Assembly (NCBI RefSeq): GCF_000452705.1
Contig: NZ_CP007014.1
Span: 1,054,001-1,118,000, forward strand
Reading direction: 5' to 3'
Source of the DNA: Pseudomonas syringae CC1557
Lineage (GTDB): Bacteria > Pseudomonadota > Gammaproteobacteria > Pseudomonadales > Pseudomonadaceae
DNA: 64,000 bases
Below, piece by piece: positions 37,856-47,581 of this stretch. Numbering within the stretch: position 1 is the first letter of the stretch; the number at the start of each line of letters is the position of its first letter. The notes beneath the pieces were generated by a model. The model did not search any database. It saw only the letters and a list, made by a program, of their open reading frames with translations, and was not told the DNA's origin. Both the position numbers and the translations under genes were made by a program.

Positions 37856-38866
37856 TCAGAGCGTGCGGTTGATATCGTGGAACGATTTCAGGTAAGCCTT
37901 CAATTGTGCAACGTGCTCGCTGACCGAAACCGTTGAGTCGTCTTGCTGTGCGCTCTTGTCCAGAAAGCGATACAGCGATCGATACATGTGTTTAGCCTCC
38001 TGAGCCCAGGCCTCTTTGCTCTGCTCGACGCGTGACAACAGTGTCAACTCTTCAAGTTTGAACAGGGCGGCCTTGATTTCCTGAGCGTTGGCACGCGACT
38101 CGTTCAGCAGCGTGTTGTAACGCTGCCTCAACTTGTCGCGCTCTCCGGTCAGCTCTGAATAATTGATTGCGTCGCTGATTTTTCCCAGCAGCTTTCCGAG
38201 TCGGGCAATCCCGGCTTGTAGAAGGGCAATCTCTGGTGACGGTACATTGATCAGCGCCAGTTCTTCTGCGGTGGGGAGCTGGTCTTTGAAAAGATCTGCC
38301 AGATTGTATTTCTCGTACGTCTTGATCGCTTCATCCAACAGGCGTCGGTCTTCGGCGATCACGCTCATCCGGATGTCCAGATCGGTCACGCGCTGAGTCA
38401 AGTGATCAACGTGCTTCTGCAGCGTACTCTGCACGCGGCTGTCGTCCAGCTTCAGGTTGATCTGTTGCATGTCATCGCTGCTTTCGGCGATGGCGTTGGC
38501 CGCTTTAAGGATGATGGCTGTCAGCCCTGTAAGTTGACGAGTACGCTCGACGTTCAGCATACGAATGGCCTGCTGTTTCTGCAGATCACTCAAGTCAGCG
38601 TGCGCTTCGATCTGCTGCTGTTTCAAGTCAATCGGTGCCAGATTGACGCTACGCAGTTGCGCCACGATGGCGGACAGGTGTTCACCCCACAGCGCCTCGG
38701 CATGACTGAGAGCCCTTTGAAGAGGCAGCAGCTTTTCTTTCATGACCGGTAAGAAGTCCAACTGCAACGACATGACGTGGTCGTAGATATTCTGCCGAGC
38801 GGACTCCATGATTCGGGTGCCGGGCGGGGTAAGTTCCATACTGCTAGAGAGGGTGTGTGCGTTCAC
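37856..38866 (-). CDS. xaxB: XaxB-type subunit of binary alpha-pore-forming toxin
   Basis: The 336-residue protein matches the XaxB/YaxB subunit: long amphipathic helices (RQLTGLTAIILKAANAIAES, VDHLTQRVTDLDIRMSVIAEDRRLLDEAIKTYEKYNLADLF, by position) and no signal peptide. In the Xenorhabdus and Yersinia systems subunits A and B join into a ClyA-like pore that kills host cells. GTG at 38866 is chosen as start because it follows the xaxA stop by ten bases and has AAGGAT six bases before it. An ATG 20 codons upstream inside xaxA is less likely. Confidence 0.82.
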   Translation of the reverse strand: MNAHTLSSSMELTPPGTRIMESARQNIYDHVMSLQLDFLPVMKEKLLPLQRALSHAEALWGEHLSAIVAQLRSVNLAPIDLKQQQIEAHADLSDLQKQQAIRMLNVERTRQLTGLTAIILKAANAIAESSDDMQQINLKLDDSRVQSTLQKHVDHLTQRVTDLDIRMSVIAEDRRLLDEAIKTYEKYNLADLFKDQLPTAEELALINVPSPEIALLQAGIARLGKLLGKISDAINYSELTGERDKLRQRYNTLLNESRANAQEIKAALFKLEELTLLSRVEQSKEAWAQEAKHMYRSLYRFLDKSAQQDDSTVSVSEHVAQLKAYLKSFHDINRTL

Positions 38867-38876
38867 GGTAATATCC

Positions 38877-40088
38877 TTATTGAGTGATGTCTTTGCCTGA
38901 CTTGAACTGGTCCAGTGCACGTTCAAAGATGTTCAGTAGCTCGGTCGAAATATTTCTGATTTCCAGCCACGGTGAGATCACCCCCTGGAAATGAAACGCG
39001 AAAATGAACAGTGCGTGATCGTCCTCTATGGTCGCCAGTTCCTGAGCAGAGCTCTTGATGTAGGACGACAATAAGGCCCAGACGTCTTTCAGGTTAGTTG
39101 CGCCCTGCTGAGCATCCTGCATGCGCAGGTTCATGTCTTCGGACATTAACTGCAGGCTGAGGATAGCCGCCGCAAGAGGGCGCTTTTCCTTGAGTTGTTG
39201 GACCTTGGCGGTTTTGATATGGATCAACCGATTCTTGTCCTTGCGTATCCTTTCTGCCTGGCTGCCGAATATTCCTCCGGTAATGGCGACACCGATGGGG
39301 CCTCCAAAGCCGCCCCAGGCAATACTGTTCTTGGCCTTCGTATATTCTTTGGCCTTTTGTTCGATATCGCGTGTTAACTGATCGATATCACTTTCCAGAT
39401 CCCGGATCTCCTGATCCAGCTCCGAGTTGCTCGAAAGGGTTACCTTGTGTTGAATGCTCGGCATAATCTCCGTGTTCAGGGTGTTGCTGAAGGTGTTTAT
39501 TTCTTCAGTCAGAAGCTCCGCTGAGTGGCGATGCATGTCTATTCTTCCGGCCATTTGGGTCAGCAAACTGGACAGGGCGCCACACACTTGCTTTTCTGTT
39601 GAGCTAAGTGGCAAGGACTTCAGGCCGCTGATGTCCTCAAGCTTCAAGTCGGCAATCGTCAGGGTCAACTGTTCGATGATGTCCATTCTTTCGATATGGG
39701 TGATAATCAGACCACCCTGTCTCACGAAATGATCGGCAAATATCCCTATATCGAAGCCGTTGGTCTTGATAGCATTTTCTATTGGCGACCAGCTTCTGGC
39801 ATGCCGATTGATGGTGATGTAAGTGTCCATGACATCTTTTGGCTCAAGTCCGGGGATGCCGCTTTTTTTGAAGCCCAGGTACTGTTCCGTGAGTGCCAGC
39901 GTGGTGGGTAGATTCAGACCTTGTCGCTCATAGCGCTTTAAACTGAGCACGTCTTCCTTGGTCAGAATCAGGCCAGGACTACGGCCTTCATTCTTTTCAT
40001 CTTCAAGTGTCACTCTCAGGTATTCGACGGGTTTTGTTGTAACGCGTGCGAGGTCCTCGGTTATAAAGGTTTTTACTGGATTAATCAT
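38877..40088 (-). CDS. xaxA: XaxA-type subunit of binary alpha-pore-forming toxin
   Basis: The 403-residue protein resembles XaxA/YaxA: a helical bundle with a hydrophobic hairpin at about residues 255-276 (SIAWGGFGGPIGVAITGGIF) that would insert in the membrane, flanked by long heptad-rich helices. No signal peptide, as for the known members, so release mechanism is open. AAGGAC precedes the ATG. It is the first gene of a two-gene operon with xaxB, and GC content is lower than neighbouring core genes, suggesting acquisition. Confidence 0.85.
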   Translation of the reverse strand: MINPVKTFITEDLARVTTKPVEYLRVTLEDEKNEGRSPGLILTKEDVLSLKRYERQGLNLPTTLALTEQYLGFKKSGIPGLEPKDVMDTYITINRHARSWSPIENAIKTNGFDIGIFADHFVRQGGLIITHIERMDIIEQLTLTIADLKLEDISGLKSLPLSSTEKQVCGALSSLLTQMAGRIDMHRHSAELLTEEINTFSNTLNTEIMPSIQHKVTLSSNSELDQEIRDLESDIDQLTRDIEQKAKEYTKAKNSIAWGGFGGPIGVAITGGIFGSQAERIRKDKNRLIHIKTAKVQQLKEKRPLAAAILSLQLMSEDMNLRMQDAQQGATNLKDVWALLSSYIKSSAQELATIEDDHALFIFAFHFQGVISPWLEIRNISTELLNIFERALDQFKSGKDITQ

Positions 40089-40383
40089 AATGCACGGTCC
40101 TTATGCAATGAGTACGGTAGAGCCAATGCTCATGTTTTATATCGTCTGATCGATCGCTTTCAACTGAGCGTCAATATAGAGAGAGTTGCTCGCGGTTCAA
40201 GGTTTAATAATGAAACTTGGCAGCGATACTTTTACCGTTTATGTATATTTCAATATTCGATGTAGGCAAATGCGGACAGCCTCTGTGGTTCCGCAAAAAT
40301 AAGGGTGCCCGGCAATCCGTCACGGGCTAAAATGTGCGCCTGATTTTTTCAAGTCCCGCTCGGGACGTTCGAGGCACCCTTTA
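40089..40383. other. AT-rich promoter region between toxin operon and methyltransferase gene
   Basis: 295 bases with low GC around 40130-40260. It holds the promoters of the divergent xaxAB operon and methyltransferase gene. No gene seen. Confidence 0.5.
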
Positions 40384-41604
40384 ATGTCAGTCAACACTCC
40401 CGCGCCACTCACAGCTGCGTCTGAGCACCTCGCGCAGTTCCTTGGTCTTCTGGACACCACCCTGTCGCAGAACTCGCTCATCAAGCTGGTCCTGGCCAAA
40501 TACGTGGGCAGCGAAGCCGAGTTGCAGCGGGTCATCATCAAGCCGCTGATGGTCAAAGAGCAGCCGTGCCTGAGCTTCGTGTATCGCTACAAGACGCGCG
40601 ATATCACCAAGAACTTTCCGCTTGGCGAAGCTGTGGCCGTGATCGCCGGGCTGATACCGGAATCGTTCAAGAACGCGCACCTGTTGTCGCTGACCGACGA
40701 GGTGCAGCTGGAGTTCAGCAAGAAGGGCAAGACGACGCTGTTCAAAAGCAAGGCTCAGCAGGAGCGCCAGGCCCCTTCGGCAGGGCATGATCGGGAGAAG
40801 AAGCGCTATCTGGAGCTTACCCGGCCATTCCTGACCGACCTTGGCGTGACCAATAGGCAACATGAGCTGATTCCGGCCATGTCGCGAAAATGGAAGCAGA
40901 TCAACAAGTTCATCGAAGTGTTTTCCCATGCGCTGGGCTCATCGCCGCTCAAGCTCGATCAGCCGATCAAGGTCGCAGATTTCGGCTCAGGCAAGGGTTA
41001 TCTGACATTCGCCATCCACGATTACCTGTGTAACACCTTGCAGGCGCAAGGGCAGGTGACCGGTGTCGAGCTGCGCGAAGACATGGTGACGCTGTGCAAC
41101 GAGGCGGCTGCGAAGCTCGATCATTCGGGCCTCACCTTTGCGCATGGTGACGTGCGTACGGTGGCGCCCAGTGCGCTGGACGTGATGATCGCGCTGCACG
41201 CCTGTGACATCGCCACAGACTACGCCATTCATACGGGCATTCGCTCCGGCGCCTCAATCATCATGTGCTCACCGTGCTGCCACAAACAGATTCGTTTGCA
41301 GATCCAGAGTCCTGCCTTGTTGAAACCGATGCTGCAATACGGTCTGCACATGGGCCAGCAGGCAGAAATGGTCACCGACAGCCTGCGTGCGCTGTTGCTG
41401 GAGGCATGCGGTTACGAGACCAAAGTGTTCGAGTTCATCTCGCTGGAGCACACCAACAAGAACAAGATGATTCTCGCCGTCAAACGCGCCGAGCCCGTCA
41501 ATCCAGCGCTGTTGCTGGCGCGCATTCAGGAACTCAAGACGTTCTATGGCATCACCGAGCATTGCCTGGAGACGTTGCTGCAGGCCGATGGTTATCTTGG
41601 CTGA
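40384..41604 (+). CDS. SAM-dependent methyltransferase (METTL25-like class)
   Basis: The 406-residue protein carries a class I methyltransferase domain in its second half: VADFGSGKGYLTFAIHDYL is the SAM-binding glycine motif, then TGVELREDMV. It also has the distinctive LHACDIATDYAIHTGIRSGA and CSPCCHKQIR segments found in the Methyltransf_32 class. The N-terminal 150 residues may bind nucleic acid or another partner. Substrate unknown. GAGGC lies before the ATG. Confidence 0.78.
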   Translation: MSVNTPAPLTAASEHLAQFLGLLDTTLSQNSLIKLVLAKYVGSEAELQRVIIKPLMVKEQPCLSFVYRYKTRDITKNFPLGEAVAVIAGLIPESFKNAHLLSLTDEVQLEFSKKGKTTLFKSKAQQERQAPSAGHDREKKRYLELTRPFLTDLGVTNRQHELIPAMSRKWKQINKFIEVFSHALGSSPLKLDQPIKVADFGSGKGYLTFAIHDYLCNTLQAQGQVTGVELREDMVTLCNEAAAKLDHSGLTFAHGDVRTVAPSALDVMIALHACDIATDYAIHTGIRSGASIIMCSPCCHKQIRLQIQSPALLKPMLQYGLHMGQQAEMVTDSLRALLLEACGYETKVFEFISLEHTNKNKMILAVKRAEPVNPALLLARIQELKTFYGITEHCLETLLQADGYLG

Positions 41605-41741
41605 AGAGAGTCTGGCCGGGCATCCTGCGACCAGTGGCCAGCAACCTGACCACTTCATTGCTCTGGGTCAATGGTTACACCTCGCGTAAAGCAGATGCTT
41701 GAGCTATTGCACAAGCATCCGAGCCAACCACGAGGTCCGTC

Positions 41742-42890
41742 ATGATCAGCACCTTTTTCATCCCCGCTGTGAACATCATCGGCACCGGCTGCATTGATGA
41801 GGCGATGCAAGCCATCCGCAAATACGGATTTCGCAAGGCGCTGATCGTCACTGATGCAGGTCTGGCCAAGGCCGGAGTGGCGAGCCAGGTTGCAGGGCTG
41901 CTGGTCGAACAGGGCATCGACTCGGTGGTGTATGACGGCGCCAGGCCCAACCCGACCATCGCCAACGTCGAGAAAGGCCTGGCCTTGTTGCAGGAACGGC
42001 AGTGCGACTTCGTGATTTCTCTGGGCGGCGGCTCGCCTCACGACTGCGCCAAGGGTATCGCCCTGTGTGCCAGCAATGGTGGGCATATCAGCGACTACGA
42101 AGGTGTCGACCGTTCGGCAAAACCTCAGTTGCCGCTGATCGCCATCAACACCACGGCCGGAACCGCCAGCGAGATGACCCGCTTCTGCATCATCACCGAT
42201 GAAGCCCGTCACGTGAAAATGGCCATCATCGACCGCAATGTTACGCCGCTGTTGTCGGTAAACGACCCGAACATGATGGTTGCGATGCCCAAGTCGCTGA
42301 CAGCGGCCACCGGCATGGACGCGTTGACACACGCCATCGAAGCCTACGTTTCAACCGCCGCCAACCCGATCACTGACGCCTGTGCGTTGCAGGCCATGGC
42401 GTTGATCGCCAACAACCTGCGTGAAGCGGTCAGCAACGGGACAAACATCACGGCGCGCGAGAATATGGCCTATGCCCAGTTCCTCGCGGGCATGGCATTC
42501 AACAATGCGTCGCTGGGCTACGTGCACGCCATGGCGCATCAATTGGGTGGCTTCTATGATTTGCCTCATGGCGTGTGCAACGCCGTTTTGTTGCCTCATG
42601 TACAGCGCTTCAATGCCAGCGTCAGTGCTGCACGCCTGACCGATGTCGCGCATGCCATGGGCGCCAACATTCGCGGCCTGTCTCCAGAAGAGGGCGCCCA
42701 GGCAGCCATTGAAGCCATCCGTGCGCTGTCTGCCGCCGTAGAGATTCCGGCAGGCTTGACGGCGCTGGGCGTGAGGGAAGAGGACTTTCCGATGCTGGCT
42801 GCCAACGCGCTGAAAGATGCCTGTGGCCTGACCAACCCGCGCCCAGCGAATCGTGACCAGATTCAGGATATATTTCGTCAGGCACTTTAA
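41742..42890 (+). CDS. Iron-containing alcohol dehydrogenase (group III)
   Basis: The 382-residue enzyme oxidises an alcohol or reduces an aldehyde with NAD. NAD-binding [13 protein letters not shown] and the metal-binding region are seen: Asp in [15 protein letters not shown], then the His residues in [27 protein letters not shown]. It is close to the AdhB/YiaY/ErcA group. GAGGT precedes the ATG. Substrate cannot be told; ethanol or a C4 alcohol is plausible. Confidence 0.88.
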   Translation: MISTFFIPAVNIIGTGCIDEAMQAIRKYGFRKALIVTDAGLAKAGVASQVAGLLVEQGIDSVVYDGARPNPTIANVEKGLALLQERQCDFVISLGGGSPHDCAKGIALCASNGGHISDYEGVDRSAKPQLPLIAINTTAGTASEMTRFCIITDEARHVKMAIIDRNVTPLLSVNDPNMMVAMPKSLTAATGMDALTHAIEAYVSTAANPITDACALQAMALIANNLREAVSNGTNITARENMAYAQFLAGMAFNNASLGYVHAMAHQLGGFYDLPHGVCNAVLLPHVQRFNASVSAARLTDVAHAMGANIRGLSPEEGAQAAIEAIRALSAAVEIPAGLTALGVREEDFPMLAANALKDACGLTNPRPANRDQIQDIFRQAL

Positions 42891-42916
42891 TCATTCGCAA
42901 AAAAACAGGCTCGCAC

Positions 42917-43363
42917 ATGGACATGCTTCGGCCCTACACCCTTACAGACCGTGACAGTTGTCTGCACATTTTTGATACCAACGTGCCGCGTTACTTTGAC
43001 CCAAAGGAGCGCGAGCGATTCGCCAGTTTCCTGATGGCGCCGCTGGGTCACTACTTCGTGGTGGAGCGTGATGGCGAGGTTGTGGCCTGCGGTGGATACC
43101 TGGTGTTATCGGACCCCTCAGTGGCCGAGCTGATCTGGGGCATGGTCGACAGCAATCGCCACGGCAGCGGCCTGGGCCGTTTGCTCACCGAGGCCCGGCT
43201 GGATGTCATGAAGGCTTTACCGGGCGTTACCCGTGCCTACATCAACACCAGCCAGCATGTTCAGGGGTTCTACTCGAATCTTGGGTTTGCGGCAGTCTCG
43301 GTCGAAACCGACGGGCATGGTTGCGGAATCGACAGCGTCAAGATGGAGATGGTGTTTTCATGA
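42917..43363 (+). CDS. GNAT-family N-acetyltransferase
   Basis: The 148-residue protein has the GNAT fold with the acetyl-CoA-binding segment HGSGLGRLLTEARLDVM and the later FYSNLGFAAVSVE motif. It is 26 bases after the alcohol dehydrogenase gene and may be cotranscribed. Acceptor unknown; amino acid or peptide acetylation is possible. Confidence 0.85.
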   Translation: MDMLRPYTLTDRDSCLHIFDTNVPRYFDPKERERFASFLMAPLGHYFVVERDGEVVACGGYLVLSDPSVAELIWGMVDSNRHGSGLGRLLTEARLDVMKALPGVTRAYINTSQHVQGFYSNLGFAAVSVETDGHGCGIDSVKMEMVFS

Positions 43364-43482
43364 GTGATAATGCCTGAACGAAGGCTGACAAAAGCCGTGG
43401 AACCGCATTAAGCCAAGCCACAGTCCGTATAGCATTCAGGTTGTCCTCGCGATTCCCGCGAACAGGCCTGGGAGTTCAACCG

Positions 43483-44748
43483 ATGAGGCCTCTGCGCTCT
43501 CTGTTGCAAGGCAGTTATCTAAGAGGTGCCCTCACGTTAGTGCTGGTCCTGTCAGGGGCGCGATACTCGCAGGCAGCAGACGTGCCGGAAGGCTTTGCCA
43601 AAGGGGTAACCGGTGGTGGGTCTGCCGCTGCAGTGCATCCGGCCACACTGGATGAGCTTCGATCAGCACTCTGTGCATCTTATGACTCGCGCGGCGCCTG
43701 CACCGATGACACGTCGCGAGTGATTGTGTTGGACCACCTGTTCGACTTTCGCGGAAGTCTGGTTTCCAGTGGTAGCGCTGAAACCACCGAACCGGGTTGC
43801 GTAGTGAAACCCTGCCCGCAGGGCGGTGAGCAACTCGCACTCAACGGTGCCAACAACTTCTGCCAGTCAAGACCGCCGGTCAGGGTGACTTACGACAACG
43901 CCGGGCTGAAACCCCTGAAAGTCGGCTCGAACAAGACCCTGATCGGAGTCGGCAACAAGGCCGGCATTCAGGGAGCAGGTCTGTTCATTGGTGACGGCGC
44001 GCACAACGTGATCGTTCGCAACCTGACGCTTTCGGATATCAACCCACATGTCGTATGGGGTGGCGATGCGCTTACCCTGAACAAGGCCGATGGTGTCTGG
44101 ATCGATCACAACACCTTTGCGCGGATTGGCAGGCAGATGATCGTCACGGGCTGGGGCACTGCTTCACACGTCACCATTTCCAGCAATGAATTCGACGGCC
44201 GAACGCCTTACTCGTCTACCTGTGATGGTCATCATTACTGGGTCTGGCTGTTCCTTGGCAGCCAGGACACGCTGACGCTGTCGAGAAACTATATACACGA
44301 CACCTCCGGCAGAGCGCCCCATTCCGGAGGCATGAACAATGCTCAAATCCGCGCTCAACTGGTCAATAACGTTTTTCAACGCATGACCTACCAGGGCGCA
44401 ATAATGTCGCGAACGTCATCCTCACAGCTGCTGGTTGAAGGGAACGACTTCGAGAATGTGGCTCATCCGCTGTTCAACGATACAGACCAACCGGGCACGG
44501 CGTTCGCCTTGTTCGAGCCGGTTTCAGCGGCCGCGAGCGATGCCTGTAAGAGCGTGATTGGCAGAGCCTGTGTTGCGAACCGGCAGCGCAGCAGTGGTGA
44601 TGACTATCGTCCCCAGGATGAGTCGGCGTTGCAGGCATTCAAGGCGTATCGGCAGTATCTGGCGGTGCCGGTTGCGGCAGAAGAGGCCTGGGCGCGGGTG
44701 CCCGGGGAGGCGGGGGTGGGGAAGGTCAGTGTGGGTTTACTGCCATGA
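43483..44748 (+). CDS. Secreted pectin lyase, PL1 family
   Basis: The 421-residue enzyme has a signal peptide (residues 1-30, ending SQA) and a right-handed beta-helix. Motifs such as DGVWIDHNTFARIG and STCDGHHYWVWLFLGSQDT followed by NYIHDTSGRAPHSGG match pectin lyase rather than pectate lyase. This suggests beta-elimination of methylated pectin without calcium, aiding plant tissue attack. GGGAG lies eight bases before the ATG at 43483. The 3' end overlaps the end of the convergent fic gene by 12 bases. Confidence 0.85.
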   Translation: MRPLRSLLQGSYLRGALTLVLVLSGARYSQAADVPEGFAKGVTGGGSAAAVHPATLDELRSALCASYDSRGACTDDTSRVIVLDHLFDFRGSLVSSGSAETTEPGCVVKPCPQGGEQLALNGANNFCQSRPPVRVTYDNAGLKPLKVGSNKTLIGVGNKAGIQGAGLFIGDGAHNVIVRNLTLSDINPHVVWGGDALTLNKADGVWIDHNTFARIGRQMIVTGWGTASHVTISSNEFDGRTPYSSTCDGHHYWVWLFLGSQDTLTLSRNYIHDTSGRAPHSGGMNNAQIRAQLVNNVFQRMTYQGAIMSRTSSSQLLVEGNDFENVAHPLFNDTDQPGTAFALFEPVSAAASDACKSVIGRACVANRQRSSGDDYRPQDESALQAFKAYRQYLAVPVAAEEAWARVPGEAGVGKVSVGLLP

Positions 44749-46092
44749 TTTCACTATCTGCGTTGTATCGATCATCGAGTAAACCCACTCGTTGCCGGTC
44801 TTGGTTTTACTGAACAGCTTGAGCTCTACCAAGCCGTTGAGGGCGGTCGCGGCTGTGTTGTAAGCGCATCCAATGTTGTCTTTGACATCGGTCACTGTAA
44901 ACGACTGGTTACTGGTGGACCTGGCTACGTTAAAGATGATTTTTTGCTTGTCGGACAGTTTTGCATACAGCCCGGACGTGTAGAGAAACGCATTGAACTG
45001 ATCAATCGCGGCAACGGCTGCCTCATGATTTTTCGTGAACTCCTTGATGGCCCTTGCAACGATCTGGCACTGATAGTCGATAAAATACGTCAGGTCCATA
45101 TCATCAGTTTCAGTGTACAAGTAGCTTCTTCCGTATTTGACGGGGGCGATTTTCAGCAGCGTACTGATAGCGATATACCTGAATCCGCCAAAGTCGGATT
45201 TGAACAGATACCAGTAAAACAATGACCTTGCGACTCGACCATTGCCATCATGAAAGGGATGCTCAAAACCGATGACAAAGTGGAGAATGACCGCTTTTAT
45301 CAACGGATGGATGTAGGGAGTACTGTCGATATTTGTGTGGTCGGTATTGATCCAGTCAATGACTGATTGAAGCCGCTGCGACAACCCTCGAGCAGGCGGC
45401 GGCTGGTGAACACTGTTGCCATTGCCGTCCTCGACGACAATGTCATCAACAGACCGAAATTCGCCTGGGCGGTAGCGCTCATCTTCGATCCCCTCGACGC
45501 CCACTTGGTGCAGGTCGGTTATCAACTCAAGTGAAAGCGCTTCGTTCCGGCATTCCCAGGCATGTTGCATCATCCGGAAGTTACCGATGATCATCTTTTC
45601 ATCGGGTGTTCGGGCGCCACGTTTGCGCTTCAACAGTTCTTTCGCCAACTGGGTAGTCGTTGCGGCGCCTTCGAGCTGACTGCTGCTGATGGCTTCGTCT
45701 TCGATCAGATCGTTGAGCAGGTACTTCAATTGCCTGGACTCTCCAAACCTGGCATTCATCCATTCCAGCGTCGCATTGGTCGTATTCTGGTCGCAGGCAG
45801 ACACCGCCATCTGCATCGCAGGCGTATAGAGAAACCCGCAGAGCGTTGACGGCTCCCCAAGGGAAATGGCCATGCCCAACTGGCGATTTCTGGCTTGCCT
45901 GACGACCGACCAGGCAAGATCGGTATCCAGCGATTTCGGAAATCTGAAACGCAGTTTGTCAAAATGCAGGTAGCGCCCTTGTGCATCGAAGGGTTGCGCA
46001 AGCTCGAGGTAGGCGTCTGCCTGATCGGCATGGTCCTTGATAATTCTGGCGAATGGATTCTGGATGAGCCTGGGCGGCGATTTGATGGTCAT
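44737..46092 (-). CDS. Fic-domain AMPylase with internal inhibitory motif and C-terminal wHTH
   Basis: The 451-residue protein carries the Fic active site HPFHDGNGRVAR (residues 278-289), which transfers AMP from ATP to a hydroxyl side chain. The N-terminal inhibitory motif is S137-x3-E141-G142, so it is a class II self-restrained Fic. A DUF4172-like N-terminus and a C-terminal winged helix (about 375-450, SFTVTDVKDNIGCAYNTAATALNGLVELKLF by position) complete it. Two perfect palindromes lie at its start, consistent with autoregulation. Target protein unknown. Confidence 0.88.
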   Translation of the reverse strand: MTIKSPPRLIQNPFARIIKDHADQADAYLELAQPFDAQGRYLHFDKLRFRFPKSLDTDLAWSVVRQARNRQLGMAISLGEPSTLCGFLYTPAMQMAVSACDQNTTNATLEWMNARFGESRQLKYLLNDLIEDEAISSSQLEGAATTTQLAKELLKRKRGARTPDEKMIIGNFRMMQHAWECRNEALSLELITDLHQVGVEGIEDERYRPGEFRSVDDIVVEDGNGNSVHQPPPARGLSQRLQSVIDWINTDHTNIDSTPYIHPLIKAVILHFVIGFEHPFHDGNGRVARSLFYWYLFKSDFGGFRYIAISTLLKIAPVKYGRSYLYTETDDMDLTYFIDYQCQIVARAIKEFTKNHEAAVAAIDQFNAFLYTSGLYAKLSDKQKIIFNVARSTSNQSFTVTDVKDNIGCAYNTAATALNGLVELKLFSKTKTGNEWVYSMIDTTQIVKSWQ

Positions 46093-46116
46093 TTCAAATT
46101 TCCGGTAATTTGAAAT
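46091..46116. promoter_or_regulatory. Palindrome 1 overlapping the fic start codon
   Basis: ATTTCAAATT (46091-46100) and AATTTGAAAT (46107-46116), a perfect 10-bp inverted repeat with a 6-base spacer; it overlaps the ATG of the fic gene. Confidence 0.7.
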
Positions 46117-46140
46117 GGAGGATACGTAGATTGAGGTGGT

Positions 46141-46166
46141 ATTTCAATTTTGGGTGAAATTGAAAT
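46141..46166. promoter_or_regulatory. Palindrome 2 upstream of fic
   Basis: ATTTCAATTT (46141-46150) and AAATTGAAAT (46157-46166), again 10-6-10 and perfect; its centre is exactly 50 bases from that of palindrome 1. Confidence 0.7.
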
Positions 46167-46221
46167 CTCCAAAACGCCGAAACCGCTTTTAAAGTCAGAG
46201 CCGCTTCGTAGAACTCGTCAT

Positions 46222-46662
46222 CTAGCCCCCCCAGCCAAACGTAATCGCTGTCAGCGTCAGGTAACGCAGGCCTTTTGCGAGGGTGACCACGAGCAGGAAA
46301 CGCCACAGGGGCTCACGCATGACACCTGCGATCAGGGTAATCGGGTCGCCGATGACCGGCACCCAGCTGAATAGCAATGACCAACGGCCAAAGCGTGCAT
46401 ACGTGCTTTGCGCTTTGTCGAGGTGGTGCTCGCTGACGGGAAACCAGCGTTTGTGTCGAAAGCGTTCAATTGAGCGACCCAGGTACCAGTTCACCACCGA
46501 GCCCAGCACATTCCCCGTCGTTGCAGCCAGCAAGAGAAGGATTGTGACGTAGTGCTCTGAAAGGAGCATGCCGACCAATACGGCTTCAGATTGCAGTGGC
46601 AGGAGCGTGGCGGCGCCGAACGCCACACCAAAGAGGCCCAAATAGCTGGTCAGCTCGAACAC
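46222..46662 (-). CDS. YqaA-family small membrane protein
   Basis: The 146-residue protein has a DedA/YqaA-like sequence: SEAVLVGMLLSEHYVTILLLLAATTGNVLGS, then WYLGRSIERF and SWVPVIGDPITLIAGVMR, with four to five hydrophobic segments. The start is GTG, ten bases after the rcnA stop, so translation may be coupled. Its place after rcnA suggests it joins the metal efflux operon, although its function is not known. Confidence 0.82.
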   Translation of the reverse strand: MFELTSYLGLFGVAFGAATLLPLQSEAVLVGMLLSEHYVTILLLLAATTGNVLGSVVNWYLGRSIERFRHKRWFPVSEHHLDKAQSTYARFGRWSLLFSWVPVIGDPITLIAGVMREPLWRFLLVVTLAKGLRYLTLTAITFGWGG

Positions 46663-46671
46663 GATGTCATC

Positions 46672-47574
46672 TCACGAATACAGACCGTTCCAGCCGTGGA
46701 TACCTACGTATACCCCTACGCAGATGATTAGCACGCTGGAGAAATAAGGCGCTCGCCGAGCTGCGGCATTGAGCCAGGGGAAACGGTTTGACGCCTTGCG
46801 GGCGCCGATAGCGGCGGCGGCCCCGACCGTCACCAGGGTGATTGCCAGACCCATGCTGAAACACAGCACCATCGCGGCCCCCAGCGTGACTTGCTTCACT
46901 TGCAGGCACAGCAGCAAAACGGTGATTGCTGCCGGGCAAGGGATGAGCCCTCCAGTCAAACCAAACATCAGGATCTGACTGTTACTGACCTCACGGTGGG
47001 TGAAGCGCTTGCGGATGTCGTCGGCATGGGCCTTCTCGTGCGCATCCTGATAGCCCTCGGCAGTCAGCTCCAAACCGCTCAGATCGCTGTGATCATGGTG
47101 ATGGCCATGGTGATGTTCCTGGAAGTCCAGATCATGATCGTGGCTGTGACCGATGTGTATGCGGTGTGTCTCGTCGTGGTCGTGGTGGTCACTGTGAGCA
47201 GCGTTTTCTTCTTCAGATTTAAACAGCTGCTCGCCACGCCATGTGCGCCACAGCATCCAGAGTGCAATAGCGATGATCAGCGCTGAAGACGCGAGCTGAA
47301 AGTAGGGCTCCGTGGTTTCTGCATCCAGCCCTTGGCCCAGATACATGCCGCCGATAGCGACCAGCCAGACAACCGCGGTATGCGAGAGCGTCGCCGCTAA
47401 GCCAAGCATCACCGCCTGCTTTACCGATCCCCGAATGGCCACGATGAACGCCGCCATCATGGTTTTGGAGTGGCCCGGCTCCAGGCCGTGCAAGGCCCCC
47501 AACAGGATGGCGCTGGGGAAATACAGCCAGGCGTGGGAACCACCTTGCTGCAACAGATTGGCAAAGTCAGGCAT
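46672..47574 (-). CDS. rcnA: Nickel/cobalt efflux protein RcnA
   Basis: The 300-residue inner-membrane exporter has six or so hydrophobic segments, the HGLEPGHSKTMMAAFIV motif in segment 2, and a long His-rich cytosolic loop (about residues 110-175, with HHDHDETHRIHIGHSHDHD) expected to bind Ni or Co. The ATG at 47574 has AGG upstream and is preferred to a start 29 codons earlier inside the repressor gene. It lies seven bases after the repressor gene. Confidence 0.93.
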   Translation of the reverse strand: MPDFANLLQQGGSHAWLYFPSAILLGALHGLEPGHSKTMMAAFIVAIRGSVKQAVMLGLAATLSHTAVVWLVAIGGMYLGQGLDAETTEPYFQLASSALIIAIALWMLWRTWRGEQLFKSEEENAAHSDHHDHDETHRIHIGHSHDHDLDFQEHHHGHHHDHSDLSGLELTAEGYQDAHEKAHADDIRKRFTHREVSNSQILMFGLTGGLIPCPAAITVLLLCLQVKQVTLGAAMVLCFSMGLAITLVTVGAAAAIGARKASNRFPWLNAAARRAPYFSSVLIICVGVYVGIHGWNGLYS

Positions 47575-47581
47575 GTGCAAC

